From the NCBI GenBank assembly GCA_963575745.1, contig CAUYUJ010003025.1, forward strand, positions 62,001 to 126,000: a stretch of DNA of 64,000 nucleotides, in the 5' to 3' direction. A model generated the notes under the pieces. It saw only the letters and a program-made list of their open reading frames with translations, did not search any database and was not told the origin of the DNA. The position numbers were made by a program, and so were the translations under genes. Every line of letters starts with the position of its first letter. Positions within the stretch are counted from its first letter, which is position 1. The stretch is from Prorocentrum cordatum (taxonomy: Eukaryota; Sar; Dinophyceae; Prorocentrales; Prorocentraceae). Shown piece by piece: positions 10,017 to 19,701 of the stretch.

Positions 10017-11012
10017 ATGTCCCGCTCGGGACGTTTGTGCGCGCGTCGCCGGCAGCATATGAAGGTCTTGCGGATGCCCTGGGACAAGGTTGGCAGCGCG
10101 TTGATCGGCCAAACGGCAGGCGTGTCCATCGATGGTGTTGTGCGTCTGTCTGCAGATAATCCCATGCCGCCGCTCGTTGGCGACCATGGTCTGGTTGCGC
10201 GCAATTTCTCACAGCCGCCTCGCGGGAACGTCAAGCGGCCATCGGCACCGCTGGCAGCCCCGCGCGCCTCGGACATGGCAGGTCAAATCGGCGAGATTGC
10301 CGAGTCACTGCAGCGCGCATGCTGCCGTGTCTTTCATGCGCTGTCCGCCTTCCACAACTACGAGATCAAAACGTCCTCGTGGGTGACTGACCGTGGCGGC
10401 GTTGGCGGCAATGCTTCTCTGCCTGCGTCGGCGGCAACGCCCGCAGACGACGACCTTTCGCTGCTGCCCACTCACTTCTTGATCCCTTATGACCGCAGCT
10501 GGACCCCATGGGAGCCGAATAAAAATCACCCCCGTGATATCCCTGCGAATCGCAGTGCAGGTGGTTTCAATCGTGACAACGTGTTCACCACTGAAGAGCA
10601 TGCCACCCAGCCACGATGGTCAGCGCTTGCTGACGGTCGTTACCTGAAGTGCACATTCAGTGATGAGGGGTGGGCTCCCTTGTTCCAGGAAGACTTCGGA
10701 CTCACTGTCATCCATGCCCTTGGACCTGATGGCCACGCGTTCAAATGGGTGAATCTGTACAGTGATTCCAGTTGTCTCATGACGTCCACAGGAAAAAGAA
10801 AAACCACCAAGACCCCATGCACCGGCATCGATGACACGAATGCAGCCGTCTCCAATCCTGCGTTCGTGTCCTTCGTTTGCCCCTGGATGCATGACTTCCA
10901 GTGCCAAGCCGGAGCTACTTTGGAGGGTTTCAGCGTCTGGATGCGTGTTGATATCCTCATTTGGGCTATGTCGCAGCATGACTACAAGCGGTATGTACTG
11001 GCTCTTCAATGA
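10017..11012 (+). CDS. hypothetical protein, 331 aa
   Basis: ATG-initiated ORF. The C-terminal two-thirds has a balanced globular composition (for example RYLKCTFSDEGWAPLFQEDFG and GPDGHAFKWVNLYSD), unlike the biased shadow ORFs around it. No signal peptide, membrane segment or known motif was recognised. The first 100 residues are Arg/Ala/Pro-rich and may not be translated. It could be an accessory ORF of the neighbouring copia-like element or an unrelated exon. Function unknown. Confidence 0.35.
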   Translation: MSRSGRLCARRRQHMKVLRMPWDKVGSALIGQTAGVSIDGVVRLSADNPMPPLVGDHGLVARNFSQPPRGNVKRPSAPLAAPRASDMAGQIGEIAESLQRACCRVFHALSAFHNYEIKTSSWVTDRGGVGGNASLPASAATPADDDLSLLPTHFLIPYDRSWTPWEPNKNHPRDIPANRSAGGFNRDNVFTTEEHATQPRWSALADGRYLKCTFSDEGWAPLFQEDFGLTVIHALGPDGHAFKWVNLYSDSSCLMTSTGKRKTTKTPCTGIDDTNAAVSNPAFVSFVCPWMHDFQCQAGATLEGFSVWMRVDILIWAMSQHDYKRYVLALQ

Positions 11013-11155
11013 CACTCCCATCGGCTGTGGCTTACCTCTGTTACCTGAGGCCGGTGGAGACGCCCGCAGCTCTGACGCGGCTGACGCCAGACAGCGGCAC
11101 CATGAGGAGGGCCAGAGGCATGCCCACGGAGAAAATGAATCACAGCGCGCAGGTC

Positions 11156-11253
11156 GGGCCGACATTGGGCCGCAGCTAGACGGCCGGAGCTCGGGGGACA
11201 AATCCTGCCCCCTCAACAAAAATACATCAACATGTCACGGAGACGGAGCTCAC
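11156..11253 (+). repeat. dispersed cassette, copy A
   Basis: Carries CCGACATTGGGCCGCAGCTA, then GGGGGACAAATCCTGCCCC, then TGTCACGGAGACGG, followed by GCGCTAGCACCAACGCC leading into a low-complexity array. The same ordered landmarks recur at 39502 and 39892, 28 kb away, again leading into the same type of array. Confidence 0.8.
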
Positions 11254-11580
11254 GCGCAACAGCGCTAGCACCAACGCCGGCGTCTTCGCTGGCTTCAACG
11301 CCAGCATCGACATCAGCACAATCGCCAGCGCCTGCGCCAGTGCCGACGCCAGCGCCACCGCCAGCATGAACGCCTGCGATTGCGCCAGCACCGACGCCAG
11401 CGCCTACACCAGCGCCGACGCCAGCACTGACGCCAGCGCGTACGCCGGCGCCTGCGCCCAGCACCAACGCCAGTGCCCACGCCAGTACTGATGTCAGCAC
11501 CGACGCCGGCACCAACCTCGACGCCTGCGCCAGCACCGACGCCATCACCGACAAGTACGACGGCGACAAGCAGCCTGATG
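11254..11580. repeat. low-complexity GCCAGCGCC/GACGCC array
   Basis: Tandem variants of GCCGACGCCAGC and GCCAGCACC, of the same kind as the large array at 38450-40540. It is open in several frames on both strands (Ala/Ser/Thr/Asp on plus, Gly/Ala/Val on minus), so ORFs here carry little information. The next 260 bases (11581-11838) show no recognised feature. Confidence 0.8.
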
Positions 11581-11838
11581 CCCAGCAGCACTGGTGCGCA
11601 GTAGCGCGACGACCAGCAGCACGCCTGCAGCGCACTGGGGAACAGCAGCAGGGCCCTGGCATCCAGGTGTGGACCATGCAGCCCGGGCCGCAGCACGGCG
11701 GTGAGCAGCACGACCCACCAGTGGCAGTTTGTCCAGCAACACAAAGTGGAATAGCAGCGCGACTCTGACATTCATGAGTTCGACGTGAAACGTTGCGAGG
11801 CCGGGCCCAGGATGTTGTTCGCGCAGGCAGGATTGCCC

Positions 11839-11878
11839 GGCGGAGGGGGCGGGATTTTCCCGCCCACCGCCTCCCCCC
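11839..11878 (+). other. GC-rich hairpin upstream of SL relic
   Basis: An 8-bp perfect stem GGGCGGGA/TCCCGCCC with a TTT loop (11847-11865) extends imperfectly through flanking GGCGGAGG/CCGCCTCC. It lies about 45 bases upstream of the SL sequence. No function is assigned. Confidence 0.5.
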
Positions 11879-11921
11879 GGGGGCCCCGCACCCGCGGGGG
11901 CGGGGGGCCGCTTCTCTACCC

Positions 11922-11942
11922 CCGTAGCCATTTTGGCTCAAG
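11922..11942 (+). other. dinoflagellate spliced-leader sequence embedded in genomic DNA
   Basis: All 21 bases match the invariant part of the 22-nt dinoflagellate SL exon (CCGTAGCC, ATTTT, GGCTCAAG); only the variable first base is a C rather than A/G/T. It is not followed by GT, and the downstream sequence is not an SL RNA intron, so it is not an SL RNA gene. It lies at the upstream edge of a LINE whose ORF1 starts at 12218. This is the signature of a trans-spliced mRNA copied back into the genome. Confidence 0.85.
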
Positions 11943-11998
11943 TCGCTCAAGGCTCAAGGCTCGGCTCAAGGCTCGGCTCAAGGCTCGGCTCAAGGCTC
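11943..11998 (+). repeat. tandem truncated SL tails
   Basis: Immediately after the SL come five further copies of the SL 3' end (CTCAAG). Three of them sit in a 12-base unit GCTCGGCTCAAG, which resembles the SL terminus TTGGCTCAAG with T to C. Such tails are expected when an SL-bearing gene copy is transcribed, trans-spliced just inside its old SL, and reinserted repeatedly. Simple local expansion of a 12-mer would give a similar picture. Confidence 0.7.
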
Positions 11999-12217
11999 TG
12001 CCGGGGGGTTGGCCGCGGGGGGGGCGCGGCCGCCATTGCTGCCTTCGCCTTCGTTGAGGTCAGCGAGATTGGTTCAATTTGGGTTCAATCAGTGGGATTT
12101 AGCAGTGGGATTTTATTCTCATTGGTGGAAATTCGCGAATTTGTTGGGTTGTGTCAACTTGGCGACTCATTCCATATTGAAGTTGGGATAACTGGAATAT
12201 AAGTACACATTTTAGCC

Positions 12218-13285
12218 ATGCCGCCCTTGCAGATTGGGGAAACCATGCAAAAGCTTTTGTCTTTAGATATCGACAAGCAGAAAAGATTGAGAGACGACGC
12301 CCGGACGGCAGATGAAGATAAAGAAAACCAGCAAGAAGCCTCGAAAGCTATGAGAACTTTGGCCGCCAAGGGCTCAGCGAAAGGTACGGGCCTGGGAGAG
12401 AATGGGACAAGTTCTCCAGGGGTTGTCCCAACTGCCACAGGGACAGACGGCTTTTTGGTGCAACTCGAGTCGCTCCTCGACAAAAAGATCGCTCCCATTA
12501 AGGATCGTATCGACTCACTACAACTTGATGTTCTGGGAACCCAAAAGGCCTTGGCTCAGGAATTCTCGGTTGCTGTTACCCTGATCAACGATCATGAGGT
12601 GAAGCTTGCCAACCTCGAGGCAGGTGAGACGGAGGTGCAGAAAGCCTTCAACGAAAGGATTCTGGCGGTCGAACTAGAGCAGAAGGCTCTGCGTGCTGAA
12701 ATGGCGGCAAAACAACTGGAGAGCCAGTCAAGCCAGGGTCCATCCAGGAAAAAGGGTCCGCCTTGGGCCAGCACCCCAAGAGCAGACAGAGACATCTTCA
12801 TTCTCACTAACTTGGGTTGGAATCTCAAAAAGCAGGACGCTCTGGAAAAGGCGCGAGCGGTCTTGCGCCGAGCAGATGTTCCCCAGCCCACGCATATTGT
12901 TGCTCCTTTTGGATATGGGAGCTGCGTTGAGATCAAGTGGAGTTCGGTATCGGTGGGACTTCAAGCGGCAGCCACGATCCGTGATCTCAAGATTCCTGGG
13001 TACTTAGAAAATTTGATCTGGTGTGGACAAATCAGTACCAAGGAGGAGCGGGGCCCAGCAAAATTATTCAAGACAATTTCTAGTGCACTGGAAAAGGCAA
13101 TGAGAGATCGTTCAGAAGACAGTTGCGTGATTTGCACACGGACCCGAAAATTTTTTGTCTTAGATCATCAGATTGGTGTTATCAAGGATGGGGAATTTCT
13201 GTGGCACGAGTCTTTTAAGGAAATCCCCGACGAAGCGCTCCGCAAGACGCTGAAAGACACCATTGACGAGGCACTCTCTCTTTGA
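12218..13285 (+). CDS. LINE ORF1-like protein, 355 aa
   Basis: ATG start about 275 bases after the SL. The N-terminal third is charged and Lys/Glu-rich (DKQKRLRDDARTADEDKENQ). Residues about 75-175 are predicted coiled coil with heptad-like Leu/Ile/Val and Glu/Lys. Residues about 185-300 form a compact domain beginning RDIFILTNLGW that may be an RRM-like nucleic-acid-binding fold, as in many LINE ORF1 proteins. No zinc finger, unlike the ORF1 proteins at 27057 and 57310. The ORF ends at a single TGA (13283-13285), after which the same frame continues directly into the endonuclease. Confidence 0.65.
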   Translation: MPPLQIGETMQKLLSLDIDKQKRLRDDARTADEDKENQQEASKAMRTLAAKGSAKGTGLGENGTSSPGVVPTATGTDGFLVQLESLLDKKIAPIKDRIDSLQLDVLGTQKALAQEFSVAVTLINDHEVKLANLEAGETEVQKAFNERILAVELEQKALRAEMAAKQLESQSSQGPSRKKGPPWASTPRADRDIFILTNLGWNLKKQDALEKARAVLRRADVPQPTHIVAPFGYGSCVEIKWSSVSVGLQAAATIRDLKIPGYLENLIWCGQISTKEERGPAKLFKTISSALEKAMRDRSEDSCVICTRTRKFFVLDHQIGVIKDGEFLWHESFKEIPDEALRKTLKDTIDEALSL

Positions 13286-14270
13286 GACGCCTATGTGAGG
13301 GGCCTTGTTTGTGCACTCAACGTGCAAGGCAAGTGGGCAGACGAGACCCTAATGCAAGCCAACCTAGATCTGCTCGAGCTGAAGTGCTGGGGCTTAATTT
13401 GTATCTTAGAGGCGGATTTCAAAGGCTGCCTTCAAAACGATGGGCTTCTTCGCCCCGTTTTCAACGGCCACGCCTACTACCGTCATCATCCTGGCCCTGG
13501 GTGTAGGGCCATGGGCGTGCTTGTGCACAAATCTCTGAGAAAACGTGTGAAAGACATTGTCTGCGATTGGAGATCCATCCGCGTTGATCTTCGTCCTGAC
13601 TGTCTCGATGGATGCCACCATCATGCCAGATCCTTTCTCTTCTCTCATCTTGCCCATGAATTTTTCCATGATTCTCTCAACTGCGCCATCCAACTCGGTC
13701 GATCCCGCCCTGTCGGGTCCACTCTCTCCTGGTTGGGGGACATGAACGCAGATCAAGGCAACGGAGACCAAAAATTTCGGTCGTTCTGCGAAGCCTGCTC
13801 CTACCTCGACCTCCATTGGTGCCCTCTCAGGTTTCAGGAGACTTCCATGCAATTCACAAGGAAGCCCGACGGTGAACAGGCGATCTCCCAAGCCAACAGC
13901 ACGATCGACCACATCGCTCTCGCCAGGGGCGATCTTTCTTCTGACTGCTTCGCCTGCTGGGCGGGCGTCCCTGGGGACCATGCCCTCATCGGATGTGATA
14001 TCCTGGCCTTTCCTCAGCGGGCCCTTAAGAGAAGGCCGCTCCTTTGGACCCCTACAAACATTTTGGAGGTCAGGAAGATCGCCCAGGGTCTTTTTCCCGA
14101 ATCAGCGGAACTTACTCGTCTAAATGATGAAGAACAGCCTGATTCATGTGCGGTAAGGTATCACGATCCCAGGGACCTTACTCTCTCCTTCGATTTCTGG
14201 GAAACATGTTGGGACAGGTGTATGAAGCGACTCAGGCCCTCCCTAGGAGCTTTAGGAGATTTGCTGAAGA
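13286..14270 (+). CDS. LINE ORF2 endonuclease domain (EEP/AP-endonuclease type)
   Basis: Read in the frame of ORF1 immediately after its TGA; no ATG opens it. Ordered catalytic signatures of the endonuclease/exonuclease/phosphatase fold are present. They are Asn in ALNVQG, Glu in CILEADF, GVLVHKSL, Asp/Asn in LGDMNAD (about 13735-13755), TIDHIALARG (about 13900) and Asp-His in GDHALIG (about 13975). The usual Ser before the last Asp-His is Gly here. The fold therefore looks complete. The frame stays open to 14356, but the RT continues in another frame, so a frame change lies around 14150-14280. It would nick target DNA for target-primed reverse transcription. Confidence 0.75.
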
Positions 14271-16236
14271 GCCATTCTGGGTCAAGAGTCTCAGGACACG
14301 GTTCAACTCCGAACTTAACGAAGCTTCGAGGGTCGCCTTGGGTCAGCTCCTCTTGAAAGCACTCAAGATAACGAAAGTTCAGCGTGAACTGGCTCAGGCT
14401 GCGCTCAACGCCTCTCAAGGAAAACGAGTCTGGGCTTCACGCAAGTCTCTTCTTCCCATTTTGGGTTTCTGTGTTGATCAAGTCAAGATTTTTGAAGTGG
14501 ATCGCTGTACCACACTGGTTGCGGAAGAATATAGAGAGAGGTGGGGACTCTCAGACTCGGAGCGCCAGGAGGACACTGCCTGGCTTCGAGCCTTGGGTTT
14601 TTTCAATTTCTACGACGACCCCATCATCCCGTCCTTGCTGGAGGACGCGTTGGACGACATCAAGGCCCCCCGAAAGATTGACACAGAGTTTGCCTGCACG
14701 GCTGTCATAAAAGTTTCGGGCTGGTCCCAAAGGCTCACGGGGTGTATACAAGCCTGCTTAGGCGACCCTGAATTCTGGAACGACGTCACACTCGGGGGCC
14801 ACCTGGGTAACAAGATCAAGGGTTTTGGAACCCCTTCTCAAACTAGAGTTGTTATTCCGCAGCCTGCTATTGCCAAGATTGGGCACGCATATGTGGCGAA
14901 GGCCATTCTTCCAGTTCTGGATTCATACACTGACTCCAAAGGTCTCAAGGGCCTGATTTTTGGGCTAAGCAAAGGTGGCCAATTACAAGAGCTCCACACG
15001 AGTGTCTACCACATTTTAGAATATGGGCGAGATCACTTCAACAAAGGAATGGTTGGGATTACCGATATCAAAGCTCACCACGATCAGATTCGTTATGGAA
15101 TGGTTTTACGGAGCTTATTGGGACGGGGAGTCCCTTTTTTCTTAGCAGTGGGCTGCATCAGGCTGCACAGGAACCCTCGAGTTTCCATTTCTCTTCTGGA
15201 CTCAAACACTGGGATTATCCAAAGAGACCGTGGGTTGATGCAGGGAGCTGGGACAGCATGCATTCTGGCGCGCGCTTCTGTGGAAGATTGCTTCGCCTCC
15301 ACTTTGGAGAAGATTACACATTCTTCTTTGGGAATCTCCATTCGCTGCGAGCAGTTGGGATTTGACTTCAGGATTGCTCTTCTCAGCTGGCCAGATAACA
15401 TTTTTATAGTGGCTTCCTCGGAACAGGATCTTGCAACTCTGACCGCCCTAGTAGAGTCGGAGCTATGGAATGAACATCGGCTTAGGCTCAAAGACGATCG
15501 AGAAATCCTTCCGGCTTATCCTTACCACTTTCAAGAATACAAGTGGTCTGACCCCTTCGGGAAAACATGGTCGGTGGTACCGGAGGCCAAGGTGCTTGGC
15601 CCTGTTCTCACTGCCACTGGCTCCTGCCACGAAGATGTCAAGCGGGGTATCTCGCAGATCAACAAAGCCTTTTGGGCTAACAGTAAATTCTTGATTAACG
15701 AGCATATCCCCATGTCTAAACGTCTCTCTAAACTGAACTGCATGGCGGGAGGGATTATACGATCCAGAGGTGCTGCCTGGGTACCCTGTAAGACGACGGC
15801 GGACTTGATTACCAAGGCACAGAATCAATGTATCAGGATCATGTTAAAACTCAAAAGGCTCCCAGGGGAATCTCCAGAACAATTCAGTTTACGCAGAAAT
15901 CGTAAAACCAAGGGGTTCAAAGAAGTTTCTTGGGCTATTTTCCATTTGGACTCTGCCATCAGTTGGGTTTCACACATGCAAAGACATCCAGAAGATTTTT
16001 CGTCGAGGCTGTTTCAATATTGCAAGCATTGGGTTACTCAGAATCGCTCCTTTGACCACTCTGGTGGCAGCCGTACCCACTCCCGCTCGCATAGGGGGTA
16101 CGTTTTCAGGTACGATAAGGATGCCTGGACCACCTTATTTTCTCCGCAGGGTTCTAGGGACAAAAAGTTTCGTCTTGGCCTCGCCAAAGAAATGCTCGAT
16201 TGGGTTCGGCAACCGCTTCACTTTCGCCTTCAGTAG
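14146..16236 (+). pseudogene. LINE reverse transcriptase with altered motif C
   Basis: Non-LTR RT fingers and palm: a basic linker, then GITDIKAHHDQIRYGMVL (motif A, catalytic Asp in TDIK), IIQRDRGLMQGAGTA (motif B, RG...QG) and LLSWPDNIFIVAS at motif C. The expected pair Asp-Asp (xADD) is Pro-Asp-Asn (15388-15399, TGG CCA GAT AAC), so the second catalytic Asp is replaced. Thumb/connection sequence follows (AWVPCKTTADLITKAQNQCIRIML). No RNase H domain follows. The 5' portion overlaps the endonuclease frame, indicating a frameshift within one original ORF2. Likely catalytically dead, unless the change is a sequencing error. Confidence 0.75.
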
Positions 16237-16433
16237 CCATCGGCTCGGTCTGGTGCATCCAGGCACACTTCGGTATCGCACTGCGCCCATTGGGGCTCCT
16301 TACTTTCACCACGGACTCCCTCTACTCTCAGGACCTGGATTGGACTGGGAATCAGATTCAGCCAACTATCCCTCTTTTCTTTGGCTTCGACCGCCACGCC
16401 TTAGATCGTTGGGCTCGCAATCGTCAGGTCAAG

Positions 16434-17504
16434 ATGGAAGCGAAACCCATTCTCACATCGAACGATAAGAAAATCAAGTTGCAGAAGAAGCTCGAACAGA
16501 AGAAGGAGGATCAAGCGAGGTCAGTAGAGTTCAAGAATCAGGAACTCAAAGCCAAGGCATCCTCTAGCGCTGGCCCTCGCGAAGCAAGGATTCTCCCCAC
16601 CCCACCTCCTGCACCTGTGCGCAGGGGAAATTCGGCCTCTCGGAGCCGTTCGCCGATAGCTAGGAAGATGCAGTACTCAATTGGGTTCAAGAAACAACCG
16701 CAGGGCGGCGGGTCTGGGTCAAAGCCCGATTCGGATGATATCCTGCCTGAGACGCAGGACTATCGTGGGGAAACACCTGTCAAACCAGCGGGCGGCACTA
16801 CTTGGGAAGTGCCGTCTTCGGACTCTCCAGGCTCCAGGAGTTCATCCTCTGGCTCTGAAGCAGAAGTCGACTCGCCTGACCGAAAGTCACAGCCTGTTCC
16901 GAAGAGCTGGGAACAAGATAAGAAGCCCTGGATCAGCAAGTTGGGTCCTCCAATTCTGAAGTCACAGTTGGAGTATGATCATTCGGGATGCCCAATTTTC
17001 GCCCCAAAGGGCGGCACTGACCATACCAGCTCAAGGCGCTATATTATGGTTTTCGTTCCTCAGCTCACAGGCCTGAACACTGTCAAGGCAAAGGTCGGAG
17101 AGCACTTCCAAATCATTACTGTTCGAGAGCTCACTCCTTTCATCATCGACAATCAAGGTCCACTGATTTCGGAAAGCATCCCAGTTTTGGGTGAGCACGG
17201 CTATCTTACCACCAGGGACGTTACGAAGATCCTCTGGCACTTTGGGCTCAACACGTTTCGCTCCAAGGACATTCACTTGTTTAACGCGAGGTTTTACACC
17301 AAAGAAGCGTTCATTGGCCCTGAGGTCTGTCCCAAGAAGGAGAGGCTACACGATAAATCTCAGATCTTCGCGGGAAGCTGTATTGTGGCACTCCTCTACG
17401 TCAAGGACTCGTATGAAGACGTTGGTGATCTTATAACGGTGGAGACTGGATACGGTGCCACTGTTAGGTGCCACTTGCTCTGCAAACCTCGTTTCCTGAT
17501 GTGA
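16434..17504 (+). CDS. LINE-1st ORF3, unknown protein, about 356 aa
   Basis: The first ATG in this open frame is at 16434 (MEAKPILTSNDKK); the frame is open from before the RT stop, so a longer non-ATG or fused form is possible. The N-terminal 160 residues are Lys/Glu-, then Ser/Pro/Gly-rich and probably disordered (KLQKKLEQKKEDQ; SRSRSPIAR). From about residue 190 there is a compact domain (RRYIMVFVPQLTGLN, HFQIITVRELTPF, GYLTTRDVTKILWHFGLN, IVALLYVKDSYEDVGD) with alternating hydrophobicity typical of a folded protein. I do not recognise it; it is not RNase H. Its place inside the element suggests an accessory protein. Confidence 0.5.
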   Translation: MEAKPILTSNDKKIKLQKKLEQKKEDQARSVEFKNQELKAKASSSAGPREARILPTPPPAPVRRGNSASRSRSPIARKMQYSIGFKKQPQGGGSGSKPDSDDILPETQDYRGETPVKPAGGTTWEVPSSDSPGSRSSSSGSEAEVDSPDRKSQPVPKSWEQDKKPWISKLGPPILKSQLEYDHSGCPIFAPKGGTDHTSSRRYIMVFVPQLTGLNTVKAKVGEHFQIITVRELTPFIIDNQGPLISESIPVLGEHGYLTTRDVTKILWHFGLNTFRSKDIHLFNARFYTKEAFIGPEVCPKKERLHDKSQIFAGSCIVALLYVKDSYEDVGDLITVETGYGATVRCHLLCKPRFLM

Positions 17505-18233
17505 TCGAGGCAGCTCTGAAGATACAAACCAACTCCTCTTCTCGTTGGGTCATCAGTGTCCTTTTGGTTCAGATCTGGTTCAATTGGGGACGTCAGATTC
17601 TTCATCTGTGGCATGAATTAAGTTCTGTTCTTCTCAATTTCCGTCAGGGCCAAAGTAGTGGAGTCTTTCTTGCTTTGTCCACAGCCTTGATGGGCCTTCT
17701 CAACTGGGAACCGCCTTTTCCTTAGTTTGACTCGTCATTTCAGTCCAAAATGGGTCAGCTGGGATCGTAAATGTCCTTACTTTGCCAAGTTTAGGGCTTT
17801 CGTTTCAATATGGGAATGCTTGGGATCATGAGTTTCTCGGGGCATGTGGCCCACAGGTCATCTTGCAAAGACTGGGATTGCATCTTTTCTTATTCTTCTC
17901 GATTCAACTGACGGGGCTCAGTGGGGTTGTGGTACACCCTTGGTCCAAGCTCTCGTCGTTTCAAGTTCTTTCTTGGGATAGTTTGGTGGTCTGTCTACCT
18001 CTTCACTTCAGTACAAATGGGTTCGGCCTGGGATTGTTAATTCCGCCTTGCTGGCCAGGACTTTGACTGCCGTCCGTTCACTGATAAAGTGCATCTCTTT
18101 TCTCCATCACTCCATCTCTCGGCCCCTGTCTTTCTGTTGGCCTGTTTGGCATGACAGCTTTCTGTAGTCATTTTGGTTCAATTAGCATTGCACGTCTCGC
18201 CCCGACCTCTTCTCAAATTTTGGGAACACACTC
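17505..18233 (+). other. noncoding spacer within LINE-1st
   Basis: No convincing ORF. AT-richer than the flanks, with repeated GGTTCAAT/TTCAATTGGG words (17571-17585) and a sequence at 18162-18182 that matches the SL exon at 17 of 21 positions, three of the four differences being C to T. Confidence 0.5.
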
Positions 18234-19103
18234 ATGCTCGCCCCTCAGAGGGTTGTCAGGCCATGGAATTCAAAATCGCTCCAATGCTGTATCTTTGAGG
18301 CATGGGCATCAGTTTGCCCACGTGCACTGGCAATCGAAAGTTCCGAGATCGTTCCCTCGAATTCAGGATCGTACTGCCCACGAAGATGTGTCACACTTCA
18401 CATGTACGAGAAGGGACGCGAATTCGAGATACCTCTGAGACAGCTATGGAATCTCTTTGAGGCCTTTTTCTCTAGTAAGGCTTGCAAAGACCTTATTGGA
18501 ATCGTGGGAATTGCAGTACGCTCTATGTCTTTTGTACAGATCAAGACAATGTCATACAAGGGCGCCGTGTTCTATGACAACCGATGGTCAGACCCTGGGA
18601 ATTTCATCTACACTATATGGTGGAACATTTGGGGCCAAATGGCCAGGTATCTTCAAAGGAGACAACCTACCAGTGCCTCGTACAAGTCCATGGAGGAGCT
18701 TCGATCAGTGGCGGGCCGTGTCACCGATGTACAGAGGATGGTCCGAGAGCGGTGGAACAGGGAGCCCGACACCTCCAGGTGGTTAGAGCTCATCGGAGAC
18801 TTGATGGAGTTAGGCTTGGGAGTGGGGTATGTGGAGCCTGATCGGTTCTGGAACATCATTGAGGGGATTTCTCCCATCATCGGCTCCATTCGGTCTATTC
18901 TGATGTTTGCTGATCAACATGGGTCGTTCGCTCGGACTGGGAAGGACCGTCGCCTCTTCCGCGGCCCATGTGCTCCCCACACTAGGAAGTTTGCCGTGGC
19001 AATGTTCCACGGAATGCAAGTACACAAATTTAATGTGACGAAATCCTCTGAGGTTCGGGTATCATACCTGATGGCAGCCTCAGAGAACAGGCTCCAATAT
19101 TAA
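18234..19103 (+). CDS. LINE-1st ORF4, unknown protein, up to 289 aa
   Basis: ATG at 18234; an internal ATG at 18402 (MYEKGREFEIPL) may be the true start, since the sequence after it is more protein-like. It includes IYTIWWNIWGQMARYLQRR, an Arg/Glu-rich helix (MEELRSVAGRVTDVQRMVRE) and a hydrophobic patch (FWNIIEGISPIIGSIRSILMF, about residues 205-225). The C-terminal segment (APHTRKFAVAMFHGMQ) is basic. No family recognised. It keeps a long frame with balanced composition in AT-richer DNA, which favours a real, or recently real, gene. Confidence 0.45.
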   Translation: MLAPQRVVRPWNSKSLQCCIFEAWASVCPRALAIESSEIVPSNSGSYCPRRCVTLHMYEKGREFEIPLRQLWNLFEAFFSSKACKDLIGIVGIAVRSMSFVQIKTMSYKGAVFYDNRWSDPGNFIYTIWWNIWGQMARYLQRRQPTSASYKSMEELRSVAGRVTDVQRMVRERWNREPDTSRWLELIGDLMELGLGVGYVEPDRFWNIIEGISPIIGSIRSILMFADQHGSFARTGKDRRLFRGPCAPHTRKFAVAMFHGMQVHKFNVTKSSEVRVSYLMAASENRLQY

Positions 19104-19332
19104 TGGAGCGGGGTTTTGACTCCCCAGCGGAATTCACTTTTGGTCTGTTTCAAGACCACTTTGTGTTCTCTCTCCTTCTCTGCCTCCCGCCTTCGGGATT
19201 GGCTGACACCAGGAGATGTCACTTATGCGATTCTATCTGGGACCCGCCAGATCTCTGTGATCGTAGGGACACCGTGGCTTCGCAACAATCCCGCCCTCCT
19301 CGGTCTGCCTCTGCTGGGCCCCCTCTCGTCCC

Positions 19333-19701
19333 TTGCCCCTGTCGCCCCTGCAGTATCGGGCTCAAGATTTCGGTACGCTACTTCCCAAGGCGTCCGACCC
19401 TCACGTCTACTTTCAGGGGAAACTTTGCAGGTCTAAACGCAAGATTTGCTTCTTATCCAAGCAAGACCTTGAAGCATTCTCTTTCTGCTCCACGTTGCTA
19501 TTCCAAAGGGCGGTAAAGTTGCCAGCGCGATTCCTTATTCCCTCGGACCTAGGTGGTCCATACCTTACATATGACTGGTGCAAAGTTCCGCTCTTCCAAG
19601 CGTGCCGGGACAGCGGCTTTAACAGACTGTATGTAAACGCCAGAGGACCCGACGAAAGGGCTCGGAGAGTTCCTTGGAAAGAATTGGCTGATGGTCAGTA
19701 G
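19333..19701 (+). CDS. LINE-1st ORF5, small unknown protein
   Basis: Open frame without a clear ATG near its beginning (first codon TTG). The region VYFQGKLCRSKRKICFLSKQ to ARFLIPSDLGGPYLTYDWCK has protein-like composition. Its stop (TAG 19699-19701) overlaps the start of the next ORF. Unknown function; it may be the tail of a spliced or frameshifted ORF4 product. Confidence 0.35.
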   Translation: MPLSPLQYRAQDFGTLLPKASDPHVYFQGKLCRSKRKICFLSKQDLEAFSFCSTLLFQRAVKLPARFLIPSDLGGPYLTYDWCKVPLFQACRDSGFNRLYVNARGPDERARRVPWKELADGQ

